Below, piece after piece: positions 16,329 to 24,329 of a stretch of 64,000 bases of DNA; the stretch's first letter is position 1; each line of letters opens with the position of its first letter. The stretch covers positions 1-64,000 of the forward strand of contig JADZER010000038.1 in assembly GCA_020850415.1 (NCBI GenBank), read 5' to 3'. The position numbers were made by a program, and so were the translations under genes. This DNA is from Phycisphaerales bacterium (lineage in GTDB: Bacteria > Planctomycetota > Phycisphaerae > Phycisphaerales > UBA1924). A model generated the notes under the pieces. That model was not told the DNA's origin and made no database searches. It saw only the letters and a program-made list of their open reading frames with translations.

Positions 16329-19300
16329 TCACTCGGTCACAAAAGCCCCCGGCCAGCCGCCGTGTTCTTCGATCACCTCGTCGATCTCGCCCATAAGGCG
16401 GATGGTCTCGTTGAGGGCGATGACGATGCGGTGGTAGTGGGCGATGTCCTCGTCGGTCAGCACGCGGCCGGGGTGGGGGTTCTTGCCGCCGGCGACGCCC
16501 TTGCGGTCGCTGAGCCACTTGTGGCAGACCTGGTAGCCGCCGATGTGGAAGTTCCAGACGGCCTCGGGCACGCCGTCGAAGTAGGCGGTGTCGTTGATGT
16601 AGACGCGGCCGAGGCCGTCGCCCATGGGGCTCTCGGCCATGGCCTTGCCCCCCTCGCCGACCTTGCGGACCTCGCGGTCGCCGTGGGGGGCGTCGTGGAA
16701 GGTGGTAATGGGCGTGGCGAGGGGGTTGGGGGTGGTGGCGCCGGGCTGGTTCCAGGAGGCATGGGGGTAGTCGTCTTCGAGGAGGTGGAGAGCGACCAGA
16801 TCAGCCCCCGATGACACGAGTCGCCCCGCAAGCACTCGATCGGTGGTCAGGAGCAAATGGGGGTAGTCAATCCGGAGTTGTCCGCGATACCGCTCCCTGT
16901 ATGTCGCTGAGAACACCTCTGCATAGATGTAGTGGAGCAACCAGTCTGGAGGTGGTGCGTCACCGCAGAGGGCGGTTGCCCGAGCCATGAATGGACCACT
17001 GAAATTGGGCATTGCTTCTGGTGCCAGTTCGCGCAGCTCGGATCCTTCGAAGCGAAACAGCGGAAAGACAGCCGATTGAGTTGTGCGCTCTCCGCATTTC
17101 GCCTCGCAAATGGTGCGTGTCACGAAAAAGTGGTCCATGCGATCCGACTTGTTGCTGCGTGCGGAGATCAGGCCGATGTTCGCGCCCCTGACCAGATGGC
17201 GCATTACGGTGTCCCGTCGTCGCGTCACCACCTGATCGTGGTAGACGACGAAGCGGAGATCAAATGGCCGGTAAAGAAGCGGAACGACTGATGCCAGCGG
17301 CACGCCGTGTTGGGTGGCTAGCGTGACAGCATCCGCCATATTGAATGCGATGCACTCGGAATCCTGGCCGGTCACAATGCCCACCGAGTTCACCGGCATC
17401 GCGGCGTCGAGGTTCCAGCCAGACCAGTACTCGGCAGCTGCAGCCTCATTCTGCGGGATGAAAAGATAAAACGGCGACGCGGGCTGCAGTTGGCTCGATG
17501 CTGGCACCTGTCCCAACAAGACCCGCCCCTTCTCATTGCGACTCCCTAGGAACTCCGCATGTCGGACTTGAGGATGCACCCCTGATTCCGAGGCCAGTCG
17601 CGACATGATCGAGATGGCGACGCCCTGTTGAATATCGAAGACATTCTCGTCACCAGTGGCGGCCGCCGCTTCGTCGTTCCTGTTCGAATTACCACGGAGA
17701 TCCAAAAAGAGCAGTTGCGAGAAAGTATTGAGAAGCGACTGGCGCATTCCTCGGAAGGTGGGATTGCCCAGAAACCCGTGGTTGGTGATGAAACCCATTG
17801 TGCCGACGGAGGTGGAGTCGAGGTGCGTCTGCGCCAGACGGACGAACTTCACATAGTCATCCTGGAGCCACTTTGGGTTGCGTTCCCCAAGCGGGGCGCC
17901 ATCCGCCATAAAGTAGGGCTGAATGAGTTGGCCTATGTGAGTCGGTGTGCCATCGTCGGCAGTGCTTTTGTTGGACGAATGACCGGCATAGGGCGGGTTG
18001 CCAATCACGACCGATGCGCGGAGTGTTCGTTTAACCGCGTTCGCGGCCCTCGCCTCGTGCGCCAGAAAGGGCGCAACGAACTCGAGCATCTCGCCCAGAT
18101 CAGTCGGCGGCTCGAGCGAGTTCGTCAAGAACACTCGCAGCCTCTGCTCGGACTGGAAGCGGTACCCCGTGTCCGCGAGCTTGAGCCCGATCTTCATGTG
18201 GGCGATGGCGTAGGGGGCCATCATCAGCTCGAAGCCGTAGAGGCGGGGGAGCAGGTGGTCGGGGACATACTCGTTCCAGAGGCGGTCGATTTGGGCCTTT
18301 GTCTTGCCCTCCTCCTCCCAGTGCCCGGTCATGCGGCGGTGGATGAGGTCGATGACCTCGACGAGGAAGGTGCCGGTGCCGGTGGCGGGGTCCAGGATCT
18401 GGACGAAGGGGTCGGAGGGTTTGACGGTGTCGGGGATGGTGAAGGGGCGGGGGTCGGAGGCAGAGGAGGGAGAAGAGGTAGGAGAAGGAGCCCTCTCCCC
18501 TGCCCTCTCCCGCCGGGGGCGGGAGAGGGAGGCAGAGGCCTCGGCGTCGGCTTCGCCGACAGGGCCCGACTCGCTTGGGGTGGGGGAGGAGTTGAAGCGT
18601 TCGGCCATCTCGCCCCAGGTGGTGGTGTCGGCGAGGCCGAGGGGGAGGCCGAACTCCGTGCGAAGGATCTCGTCCACGGAGCGGACGATGAAGGAGACGA
18701 CGGGGCGGGGGGTGTAGAAGACGCCGCGGGAGACCTTCTGCTTCTTGTCGTAGACCTCCATGAAGTACTCGTAGAAGTGGATGACGGGGTCCTCGCCCGG
18801 GCGCTCGCGCCCGAAGTCGGCAATGACGGCCGCGATGTTGGCTTCGCGGAGGAGGTCCACGACCTCGTTGACGCCGAGCTCGTCGAAGTCGATGCCGACG
18901 GCGCCGGGGGTCTGCTTGTGGCGGCCGCCGATGCGGAGGAACTCCTCCATGAGCTCGCGGAGGAAGGGGTTGGTGTTGGGGATCATGAGGGCCGCGTCGT
19001 CGGCGACGAGGCCGGCGGGGCGGGACATGCGTGCCGAGAGCAGGCCGTAGGCGATGGTCTGGGCGTACATGTCGGCGAAGCCGGAGTGGTCGAGGTCGTG
19101 GATGAGGGAGTCCTGGAAGGCTTGGTGGAGCTTGCGGAGGGGGCCCTTGGGGGATTCGAGGGCGATGGCGGCGAGGACGCGGGCGCGGATCTTCCTGGCG
19201 AGCTCGGCGAGGGCCGCGGCGAGGGCCTTGGAGGTGGTGATGACCTCGCGGTTGCGGAGGGTGAAGGCGGAGCGCCACTGGATGCGCCACTCGTCGGGGG

Positions 19301-19835
19301 TGGCGTCGTCGGGCCAGAGGAGGTGGTCGCGGAGTTGGCGTTCGACCCATCCGAGCTTGCGGTCGGTGTCGTCCGCGTCCCAGCCCAGGACACGGAGGGT
19401 GGGGAGGCCGTTCTGGGCGTCGTCGGCGAAGTGGGCGAAGTCGAGGCGGCGGGTCTGGTCCTCGCCGAAGGCGGAAATGAAGAGGAGGTCGTCCTGGTTC
19501 CAGGTCTTGTGCTCGGTGGGGTTGTTCGACTCGCGCTTCTTGGATACCAGCTTGCCGAGGATGCGGCGCATGGCGACCACGGGGAGCTTCTTACGGTCGA
19601 ACTCGACGAAGAAGATGCCGAAGGGCTGCTTGTTCGAGAGCGGGCGAAGCTGCTTGATCGACTTGATCTTGGCGGCGGTGTTGGGATCGAGTCCGAGATC
19701 CTCCTCGGCCGAGTAGTTGAAGAACGCCAGATCCTCCACCTCGTCCCAGTCCATGTCGGGGATGGGCCAGTCCAGTTCCTCCTCGAGGTAGTGGAGCAGT
19801 TGGTCAAAGGTGCGGATGTCTTCAAGCGTCGGCAT
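16329..19835 (-). CDS. N6-adenine DNA methyltransferase, type-ISP-like (restriction-modification)
   Basis: Protein of 1168 residues. The SAM-binding motif I is DPATGTGTFLVEV from Asp482 (usual form DPACGSGxFL), and catalytic motif IV is NPPY at 613-616, so it should methylate adenine-N6 in DNA. Upstream are the typical VSRGVFYTPRPVVSFIVRS (motif X region) and a long N-terminal helical domain. The C-terminus (HIGGYQVCHKWLSDRKG, then HYHRIVIALNETIRLMGEID) resembles the specificity domain of type ISP restriction enzymes. No helicase or Mrr nuclease is in this chain; the preceding gene supplies an SNF2 motor and PLD domain. Residues about 416-456 are a low-complexity insert derived from a palindromic repeat, and residues about 560-1010 are encoded by DNA of lower G+C. 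Gap to the upstream gene is 8 bases. Confidence 0.88.
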   Translation of the reverse strand: MPTLEDIRTFDQLLHYLEEELDWPIPDMDWDEVEDLAFFNYSAEEDLGLDPNTAAKIKSIKQLRPLSNKQPFGIFFVEFDRKKLPVVAMRRILGKLVSKKRESNNPTEHKTWNQDDLLFISAFGEDQTRRLDFAHFADDAQNGLPTLRVLGWDADDTDRKLGWVERQLRDHLLWPDDATPDEWRIQWRSAFTLRNREVITTSKALAAALAELARKIRARVLAAIALESPKGPLRKLHQAFQDSLIHDLDHSGFADMYAQTIAYGLLSARMSRPAGLVADDAALMIPNTNPFLRELMEEFLRIGGRHKQTPGAVGIDFDELGVNEVVDLLREANIAAVIADFGRERPGEDPVIHFYEYFMEVYDKKQKVSRGVFYTPRPVVSFIVRSVDEILRTEFGLPLGLADTTTWGEMAERFNSSPTPSESGPVGEADAEASASLSRPRRERAGERAPSPTSSPSSASDPRPFTIPDTVKPSDPFVQILDPATGTGTFLVEVIDLIHRRMTGHWEEEGKTKAQIDRLWNEYVPDHLLPRLYGFELMMAPYAIAHMKIGLKLADTGYRFQSEQRLRVFLTNSLEPPTDLGEMLEFVAPFLAHEARAANAVKRTLRASVVIGNPPYAGHSSNKSTADDGTPTHIGQLIQPYFMADGAPLGERNPKWLQDDYVKFVRLAQTHLDSTSVGTMGFITNHGFLGNPTFRGMRQSLLNTFSQLLFLDLRGNSNRNDEAAAATGDENVFDIQQGVAISIMSRLASESGVHPQVRHAEFLGSRNEKGRVLLGQVPASSQLQPASPFYLFIPQNEAAAAEYWSGWNLDAAMPVNSVGIVTGQDSECIAFNMADAVTLATQHGVPLASVVPLLYRPFDLRFVVYHDQVVTRRRDTVMRHLVRGANIGLISARSNKSDRMDHFFVTRTICEAKCGERTTQSAVFPLFRFEGSELRELAPEAMPNFSGPFMARATALCGDAPPPDWLLHYIYAEVFSATYRERYRGQLRIDYPHLLLTTDRVLAGRLVSSGADLVALHLLEDDYPHASWNQPGATTPNPLATPITTFHDAPHGDREVRKVGEGGKAMAESPMGDGLGRVYINDTAYFDGVPEAVWNFHIGGYQVCHKWLSDRKGVAGGKNPHPGRVLTDEDIAHYHRIVIALNETIRLMGEIDEVIEEHGGWPGAFVTE
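18503..18529. repeat. Palindromic repeat element inserted in frame in the methyltransferase gene
   Basis: A perfect 12-bp stem, CCCTCTCCCGCC with loop GGG and GGCGGGAGAGGG, lies inside the coding frame. A second perfect hairpin (GTCGGC, loop TTC, GCCGAC) is at 18546-18560. The surrounding block of about 120 bases (roughly 18470-18590) encodes a Ser/Pro/Arg/Glu-rich insert just upstream of SAM motif I. Such GC-rich hairpins are typical of intergenic REP-like elements and are unusual in a conserved enzyme. Confidence 0.7.
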
Positions 19836-19843
19836 TGAATCCC

Positions 19844-22800
19844 CTAGTTGAGCTCCATCCAGGCGATGAGGCGGGGCTTGAGACCTGCCGGGAGATTCAC
19901 GGCCTTCTCGTAGGTGCGGTGAATGTGCTTCTCGACGAGCTTGCGTGCCTCGATGAGATCGGATTGCTCCTGGCGGCAGACGCGGGGCGTGTCGGGCGTG
20001 CTGCGGATGTGGGCGGCGATCTGCGCATCACCCTCGAGGATCTCGCCGGTGCCGAGCGTCAGGAGATACCAGCGGGCCTCGCCGGCCTGCTCGGTCCAGG
20101 CTTCGGCGATGGGGGCCTCCTCGGGGGCGTCGCTGACCCGCCCGGGGAGGGCGTAGCAGCAGAACAGGGCGGCGCCCTGCAGCTTGGTCTCGGGGTCGGC
20201 CTCACGCCCGGAGAAGATGCGCCCGGGGAGGGCGTCGAGCCGCTGGTCGAGGTCGGGGTGGTCGGTGAGGAGCTTCTCGTACTCCAGGCGGAGTGCCTCG
20301 CGGGCTGTGGCGGTGCCCTCGTACTTGGCGTTGAGATCGCGGAGGGCGTCGAAGTCGTCCCGGTCGGTGAGGAGCTTGCGGCCCTCGATGCCGAAGACCT
20401 TGCTGATGCGGAGGGTCTTGCGGCTGACCCTCTCGTAGAGGCGGAGGAGGACATCGAGGTCGTCGGGGGGGAGGAAGTTCCAGTAGACGATGCGGCCGCG
20501 CTCGCCCTTGAGCTCGGGGTGGTCGGCGAGGAGCTGGTGCTCGACCTTGGGGTTGAGGCGGCGATCGACACGCCCGATCCGCTGCATGAGGCGGACGGGG
20601 TTCCAGTGGAGGTCGTAGTTGATCAGCCGCGTGGCGTCTTGGAGGTTGAGGCCCTCGGAGAGGACATCGGTGGAGATGAGGACGCGGACCGCGTCCTGGT
20701 GGGTGGCGGCGAGCTTGGGGGAGGTCGTGCCGTTGTAGTACGGGGCGAAGCGGCGGATGACATCGAGGCGGCCATCGGGGGAGGTCTTGCCGTCGATGAC
20801 CTCGAGGCCGTCGATGCCGGCGGCGCTGAGCTGCTCGCCCAGGTAGCTCGCGGTGTCGGCGAACTCGGAGAAGATCAGGACCTTCTTGCCCTTGAGTTCC
20901 TTGTCGGATTTGAGGAGCCTGACGAGCTTCTGGAGCTTGTCGTCGTGGGCGGGGGTGAACTTCTGGAGCTGTTCGAGGAAGCCGCAGAGCTCGGTGAGGT
21001 CGTCGATGGTGTCGTCGAGCATCGCGTCGATGTCGTACTCCGTGCGGGAGAGCACGACGACCTCTTGAAGGAGCTCGGGCGGGACGACATCCTCCTCGGG
21101 CTCGTCATCACCGAAGAGTTGCCGCTGGTGGCGGTCGGCGAAGTCCTGGTGCTCGCTCACGCGGCCGAGGAGCTTCTCGTATTTGTGCTTCCACTTGGCG
21201 AGGCGGTCCCGCTCGTGGGGTGAGGTCGCGTGCAACTGCATCCAGGCGAGGAGCTTGAGGAGCAGGCGCTCGCAGGACGATTCAAAGGCCCTGGCGGAGC
21301 TTTCAAACCGCTTGAGGAAGTTGGTCCGGACCAGACCGATGACCTGCAACTGACGGTTGGCCTCGATCTTGGCCTCTTTGGACTCGTCCTCCTCGATCGC
21401 GTAGGCGGCGGGGTTGTAGATGGCGAGGCGGAAGAGCGGGGCCTTCTTGGAGAAGGCCTTCTCGATCGCGTCGAGGAGTGCTCCGTAGACCTTGCGGACA
21501 TTGTAATCGGCGACGATCGGGTCCTCGCGGGTGGGGAACACCGCCGACTTGCCGTGCTGGACCTGCTGGCTCTCGCGGACATACGCGCGGCTCCGCTGGA
21601 CGACGAGTTCGCGGAACAGGCGGTCCTGCTCCAGGACCTCCTCGGCCTCTGCCGCGTCGATGAAGGCGGCGCCGTCGGTCGTACCGTGCTGCTCATGGGC
21701 TCGCTTGTCGATCGCCTTCTCAAGCTTGTTGAAGTGGCCCCGGAGGGAGTTGATGCCGATGGAGGCGAACCGGTCATCCTTGCGGCGAGAGAAAAGCTCG
21801 ATCATGTGGCGTAGGTCGTTGATGTGGTTGTTCACGGGAGTTGCCGTCAGGAGGAAGATCTCCTTGCCGCCGATGACGGGCTCGAGCATGTGGAACAGCC
21901 GCCGGTAGCGGGAGGGCTTCCTGCCGTCACGGGCGACCAGCTTGCCCGAGCCGGGCTCGACATCGACCTGGACCCCGGGGTTGCGGAAGTGGTGGGCCTC
22001 GTCGATGACGACCGCATCGACCTTGCTCCGGATGGTCTCCATGACCCGGGGCCAGTTCCGGTCTCCGGAGGGCTCGCGAGTGATGTCGGTGTGGTTGATG
22101 ATCTCGAGGTTATTGAAGGACGGGTCGAGCAGGTCGGGGCAGAACTGCTGGATCGCGGCCTCCCAAACGGCATTGCGGCCCGACTTGGGGACGATCAGGG
22201 CCACCCGCTTACGGTCCCTCACCACCAGACGCTCGAGCAGCATCATGCCGATGAAGGTCTTGCCCAGACCGACGCCGTCGCAGAGGAAGGCCCCGCCCCA
22301 GTTCTCCGCGATCTGGACGAGGTTGCGATAGCCGTCCTGCTGGTAGCGGTCGAGGACCTTGAACACCTGGGAACCGCCCTGTTCCGGGGGGCGGGTTTCC
22401 CAGTCCTTTTCGGAGGACGGGGCGTCGCGGAACAGGTGGTGGAGGCTCTGGGCGTAGACCTCGAAGGGGGAGAACTCCCGGGTGTGGCGTTCGAGAACCC
22501 GGAGGATCTCGGCAGTCACATCCTCCGCGTCGGCCCAATGCCGCTCGTACCACTCCTGGAGGAGGGCGACCTCGGCGCCGCCGAAGCGGGTGTTCAGCTC
22601 GACATTCTGCGTGAGGCCTGGGCTGGTGAGATTGGACGAGCCGACGAGGGCGAAGGAGCCCACGACCTCGCTGCGGGCGTGGGTGATGTACGCCTTAGCG
22701 TGGAAGCGGTCCTTGCGGTAGACGCGGCACTCGATCTGGCCGGAGCGAATCCCCTCGACGATCCGGGGGACGCCGGTCAGGAAGTCATTGCGTTGCTTCT

Positions 22801-23080
22801 CCGCTTCGAGGCTCCGATCGAGGGTGTCCTTTGCGGCCTCCAGCCCCGCCTCGAAGGCACGCTTCGTGCGGAGAGAGACCTCGTCACCCATGAGGAGTCG
22901 GACTCGGTCGATCTGGCTCCAGGGGTCGCCAATCGCCAACAGGCCGCCGATCTCGAAGTACCCCGTGGCGACATCGAGCTGCCGGGCGAGCGGTGCCCAT
23001 TCGCGGAGGTAGCGGGCGACTTTCCAGTCGGCATCGCTGTTGTCCACGATGAACAGTTCACCGCCGCGTTCTCTCAACAC
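19844..23080 (-). CDS. PLD-nuclease/SNF2-family helicase fusion of a defence-like operon
   Basis: Protein of 1078 residues from a GTG at 23080 with GGAGG seven bases upstream. The N-terminal ~190 residues form a PLD-like domain (HAK with His127 and Lys129, then GSSNLTSPGL). An SF2/SNF2 motor follows: DGVGLGKT with Lys274, DEAH at 360-363, LLTATPVNN, then the second RecA lobe with VLIFSEFADTASYL, STDVLSEGLNLQ and QRIGRVDRRLNP. The C-terminus has an unassigned region. The product should be an ATP-driven DNA translocase linked to a nuclease. It is the first gene of the operon and is followed after 8 bases by the methyltransferase gene, so together they could be a split equivalent of single-chain type ISP restriction enzymes, or relate to the SNF2 component of DISARM. 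A GTGTACAC-containing control region lies upstream. Confidence 0.88.
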   Translation of the reverse strand: MLRERGGELFIVDNSDADWKVARYLREWAPLARQLDVATGYFEIGGLLAIGDPWSQIDRVRLLMGDEVSLRTKRAFEAGLEAAKDTLDRSLEAEKQRNDFLTGVPRIVEGIRSGQIECRVYRKDRFHAKAYITHARSEVVGSFALVGSSNLTSPGLTQNVELNTRFGGAEVALLQEWYERHWADAEDVTAEILRVLERHTREFSPFEVYAQSLHHLFRDAPSSEKDWETRPPEQGGSQVFKVLDRYQQDGYRNLVQIAENWGGAFLCDGVGLGKTFIGMMLLERLVVRDRKRVALIVPKSGRNAVWEAAIQQFCPDLLDPSFNNLEIINHTDITREPSGDRNWPRVMETIRSKVDAVVIDEAHHFRNPGVQVDVEPGSGKLVARDGRKPSRYRRLFHMLEPVIGGKEIFLLTATPVNNHINDLRHMIELFSRRKDDRFASIGINSLRGHFNKLEKAIDKRAHEQHGTTDGAAFIDAAEAEEVLEQDRLFRELVVQRSRAYVRESQQVQHGKSAVFPTREDPIVADYNVRKVYGALLDAIEKAFSKKAPLFRLAIYNPAAYAIEEDESKEAKIEANRQLQVIGLVRTNFLKRFESSARAFESSCERLLLKLLAWMQLHATSPHERDRLAKWKHKYEKLLGRVSEHQDFADRHQRQLFGDDEPEEDVVPPELLQEVVVLSRTEYDIDAMLDDTIDDLTELCGFLEQLQKFTPAHDDKLQKLVRLLKSDKELKGKKVLIFSEFADTASYLGEQLSAAGIDGLEVIDGKTSPDGRLDVIRRFAPYYNGTTSPKLAATHQDAVRVLISTDVLSEGLNLQDATRLINYDLHWNPVRLMQRIGRVDRRLNPKVEHQLLADHPELKGERGRIVYWNFLPPDDLDVLLRLYERVSRKTLRISKVFGIEGRKLLTDRDDFDALRDLNAKYEGTATAREALRLEYEKLLTDHPDLDQRLDALPGRIFSGREADPETKLQGAALFCCYALPGRVSDAPEEAPIAEAWTEQAGEARWYLLTLGTGEILEGDAQIAAHIRSTPDTPRVCRQEQSDLIEARKLVEKHIHRTYEKAVNLPAGLKPRLIAWMELN

Positions 23081-23131
23081 CTGAAGTCCTCCGGCCGGGT
23101 TTGCGCTTCCCTTCTCCTGCCCGAACGGACA

Positions 23132-23190
23132 GTGTACACGAGTCCTTCAGGATACGGAGGCAAGTCCGCCAGCGCGGTGTACACCGCGCT
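23132..23190 (-). promoter_or_regulatory. Candidate operator pair upstream of the defence-like operon
   Basis: A perfect 20-bp palindrome, AGCGCGGTGTACACCGCGCT, occupies 23171-23190. Its 8-bp core GTGTACAC recurs at 23132-23139, 45 bases away centre to centre. Both lie between the operon's first codon (23080) and the island edge. On the minus strand the nearer copy contains TACACT, a possible -10 box. No convincing -35 was found. Binding of a dimeric repressor is inferred from symmetry and position only. Confidence 0.5.
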
Positions 23191-23294
23191 CCGCCGCGAA
23201 ATCCCCCCCAAGATCCGCAACGCCGCGCAACGCTTGCAATCCGCAACCCCGCCTGGTATCGTGGTTTAGAGATCCGGGCTGGGGCCTAGGGCCG

Positions 23295-23336
23295 TTCGGG
23301 ACGAGAAGGTCGGAGGTTCAAATCCTCTCACCCCGA
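23295..23336 (+). other. 3' half of tRNA-Pro(CGG): island attachment scar
   Basis: From the anticodon loop TTCGGGA (anticodon CGG at 23297-23299) onward the sequence is a normal tRNA-Pro: CGAGA (3' anticodon stem), AGGTC (variable loop), T-stem GGAGG, loop TTCAAAT, CCTCT, acceptor strand CACCCCG and discriminator A. The expected 5' half (acceptor CGGGGTG, D-arm, TCTCG stem) is absent: the five bases before the loop give only two pairs with the 3' stem, and no 5' exon occurs in the 200 bases upstream. Tyrosine recombinases typically cross over in this loop. The fragment is not expected to be a functional tRNA. Confidence 0.82.
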
Positions 23337-23349
23337 TTCACGCCTATAG

Positions 23350-23385
23350 CCCCGCAGGTCTCGGACTTGCGGGGTTCTCGTTTTT
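23350..23385 (+). terminator. Rho-independent terminator of the original tRNA-Pro gene
   Basis: Stem CCCCGCAGGTC / GACTTGCGGGG (eleven pairs, one G-T) with loop TCG, then TTCTCGTTTTT. It begins 13 bases after the tRNA-Pro 3' end, the right place for the native tRNA terminator, which supports this side being original chromosome. Confidence 0.75.
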
Positions 23386-23484
23386 GCGGGGTTGCACACT
23401 CGCTCTTTGCGATCGCTCGCGGCGTCGCGGCCGCCCCGCTTGGCGATGACGAGCCCGGGGTCTCCATCGGGTAGCATTCACCAC

Positions 23485-23994
23485 ATGAGCGCCCGCGACC
23501 CCCACGACACGATCGGCTCGATCCTGGACATCCACACGATGATTCACGGGTTTCTCATCGAGGCCGTCGAAGATGTCCCGGATTCCCGTATGACCGAGCA
23601 GCCGGGCGCCATCGTCAACCACCCGGCGTGGACGCTGTCGCACCTCAACGCGTACGCGGGGGTATTGCTGTCGATGCTCGACGACCCGAGCGTGCCGACG
23701 GCCGACGCCGAGATGGAGCGGTTCGGGTATGGCACCACGCCCGTGCCCGACCGCGCCGCCTACGCGACGACGCGCGAACTCCTCGCCGTGTTCAGAGATC
23801 GGAACGCGCGAGTGGCCGCGGTCGTCGCCGAGAGGCACGCGGACTACTTCCCGAGGCCTTCGCCGGAGAAGTTCCGCCCATATTCGCCGACCATCGGGCA
23901 CATCGCCATCACGCTGCTCGTGGCGCACCCGCCGCATCACCTGGGCCAACTGAGGCAATGGCGCCGCGCGGCCGGAATCGCGGAAGAGGCGTGA
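23485..23994 (+). CDS. DinB-like metal-binding four-helix protein
   Basis: Protein of 169 residues from the ATG at 23485 (an upstream in-frame start gives unrelated, compositionally odd residues). It fits the DinB/YfiT-like fold: HxAW-type helix (NHPAWTLSHLNAYAG, about residues 50-64) and a C-terminal HPPHHLGQLRQWRRAAG carrying the remaining metal-binding histidines. Family members bind a metal and include thiol-S-transferases and damage-inducible proteins; the substrate here cannot be told. No operon partner is evident. First intact gene of the chromosome to the right of the island scar. Confidence 0.8.
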   Translation: MSARDPHDTIGSILDIHTMIHGFLIEAVEDVPDSRMTEQPGAIVNHPAWTLSHLNAYAGVLLSMLDDPSVPTADAEMERFGYGTTPVPDRAAYATTRELLAVFRDRNARVAAVVAERHADYFPRPSPEKFRPYSPTIGHIAITLLVAHPPHHLGQLRQWRRAAGIAEEA

Positions 23995-24329
23995 CGACAG
24001 GTATCGGTGTACTGTCACACCGATTCACCGACAAGGCCCTGCAGCTCAGGGGTTTGTGGGCTCCGGCCCTTGGGCGTGGAACCGTTAGAACGCGTGCATG
24101 CGCCACGCTTGGGCGGGCCTCCTGGTCGTCGCGGGCATCGCCGCGTGGTCGGTGCGACGGTCGGTCCCCGACGGCGTGACCATGCCGGAATAGGGGTTAC
24201 CGATCGGGCGTTAGACTCAAGCCTGGAAGGGCGGGCCGTGTGGGACCGGCCTGACACCGATGCTCTTTCCCCCCCCCGGCGTCGTTGCGTGGGGGAGTCG
24301 AGGCGAGATAGGCCTGAGGAGGTGGGCCA
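23995..24329 (+). other. Intergenic stretch with a possible 31-codon membrane peptide
   Basis: About 335 bases with no established gene. A short frame from ATG 24098 to TAG 24191-24193 would encode a peptide starting MRHAWAGLLVVAGIAAWSV, with one hydrophobic helix followed by a basic tail. No ribosome site is obvious, so its expression is uncertain. The 3' end holds the strong GAGGAGG site of the next gene (24316-24322). Confidence 0.3.

Larger units (their letters stand above)
1..23336. mobile_element. Putative genomic island (right-hand part) ending in tRNA-Pro
   Basis: The right boundary is a 42-nt 3' half of a tRNA-Pro(CGG) gene (23295-23336), whose break lies in the anticodon loop, followed by a good terminator that would be the chromosome's own. 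Left of it are a defence-like operon, a tyrosine recombinase (10226-10849), a decayed copy of the recombinase 3' end (12488-12650), a dockerin-gene relic (2635-2739) and a frame-broken zinc-ribbon gene (3-226). Right of it the genes are housekeeping and repair genes. The left boundary is not in the window: no intact tRNA-Pro or second copy of the 3' half was seen, so the true extent is unknown. It is inference that the secreted dockerin proteins and kinase/sigma pair belong to the same element. Confidence 0.5.

Noticed and set aside
17628-19838. Open frame of 736 codons on the plus strand
   Set aside because: Opposite the methyltransferase gene; extremely Glu/Gly/Val-rich, typical of the antisense of a G+C-rich gene.
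12662-23080. Naming the operon DISARM or BREX outright
   Set aside because: No DUF1998 protein, no drmA-type helicase, no PglZ or BrxC-like genes are present. Only individual components are shared.
19835-23269. Long plus-strand frames opposite the SNF2 helicase
   Set aside because: The minus-strand reading has all helicase motifs and a good ribosome site; the plus frames have none.
23200-23336. Complete tRNA or intron-split tRNA-Pro
   Set aside because: No 5' half or matching acceptor strand is found upstream within the gene-free region, so a full tRNA or a group I intron-split tRNA is not supported.
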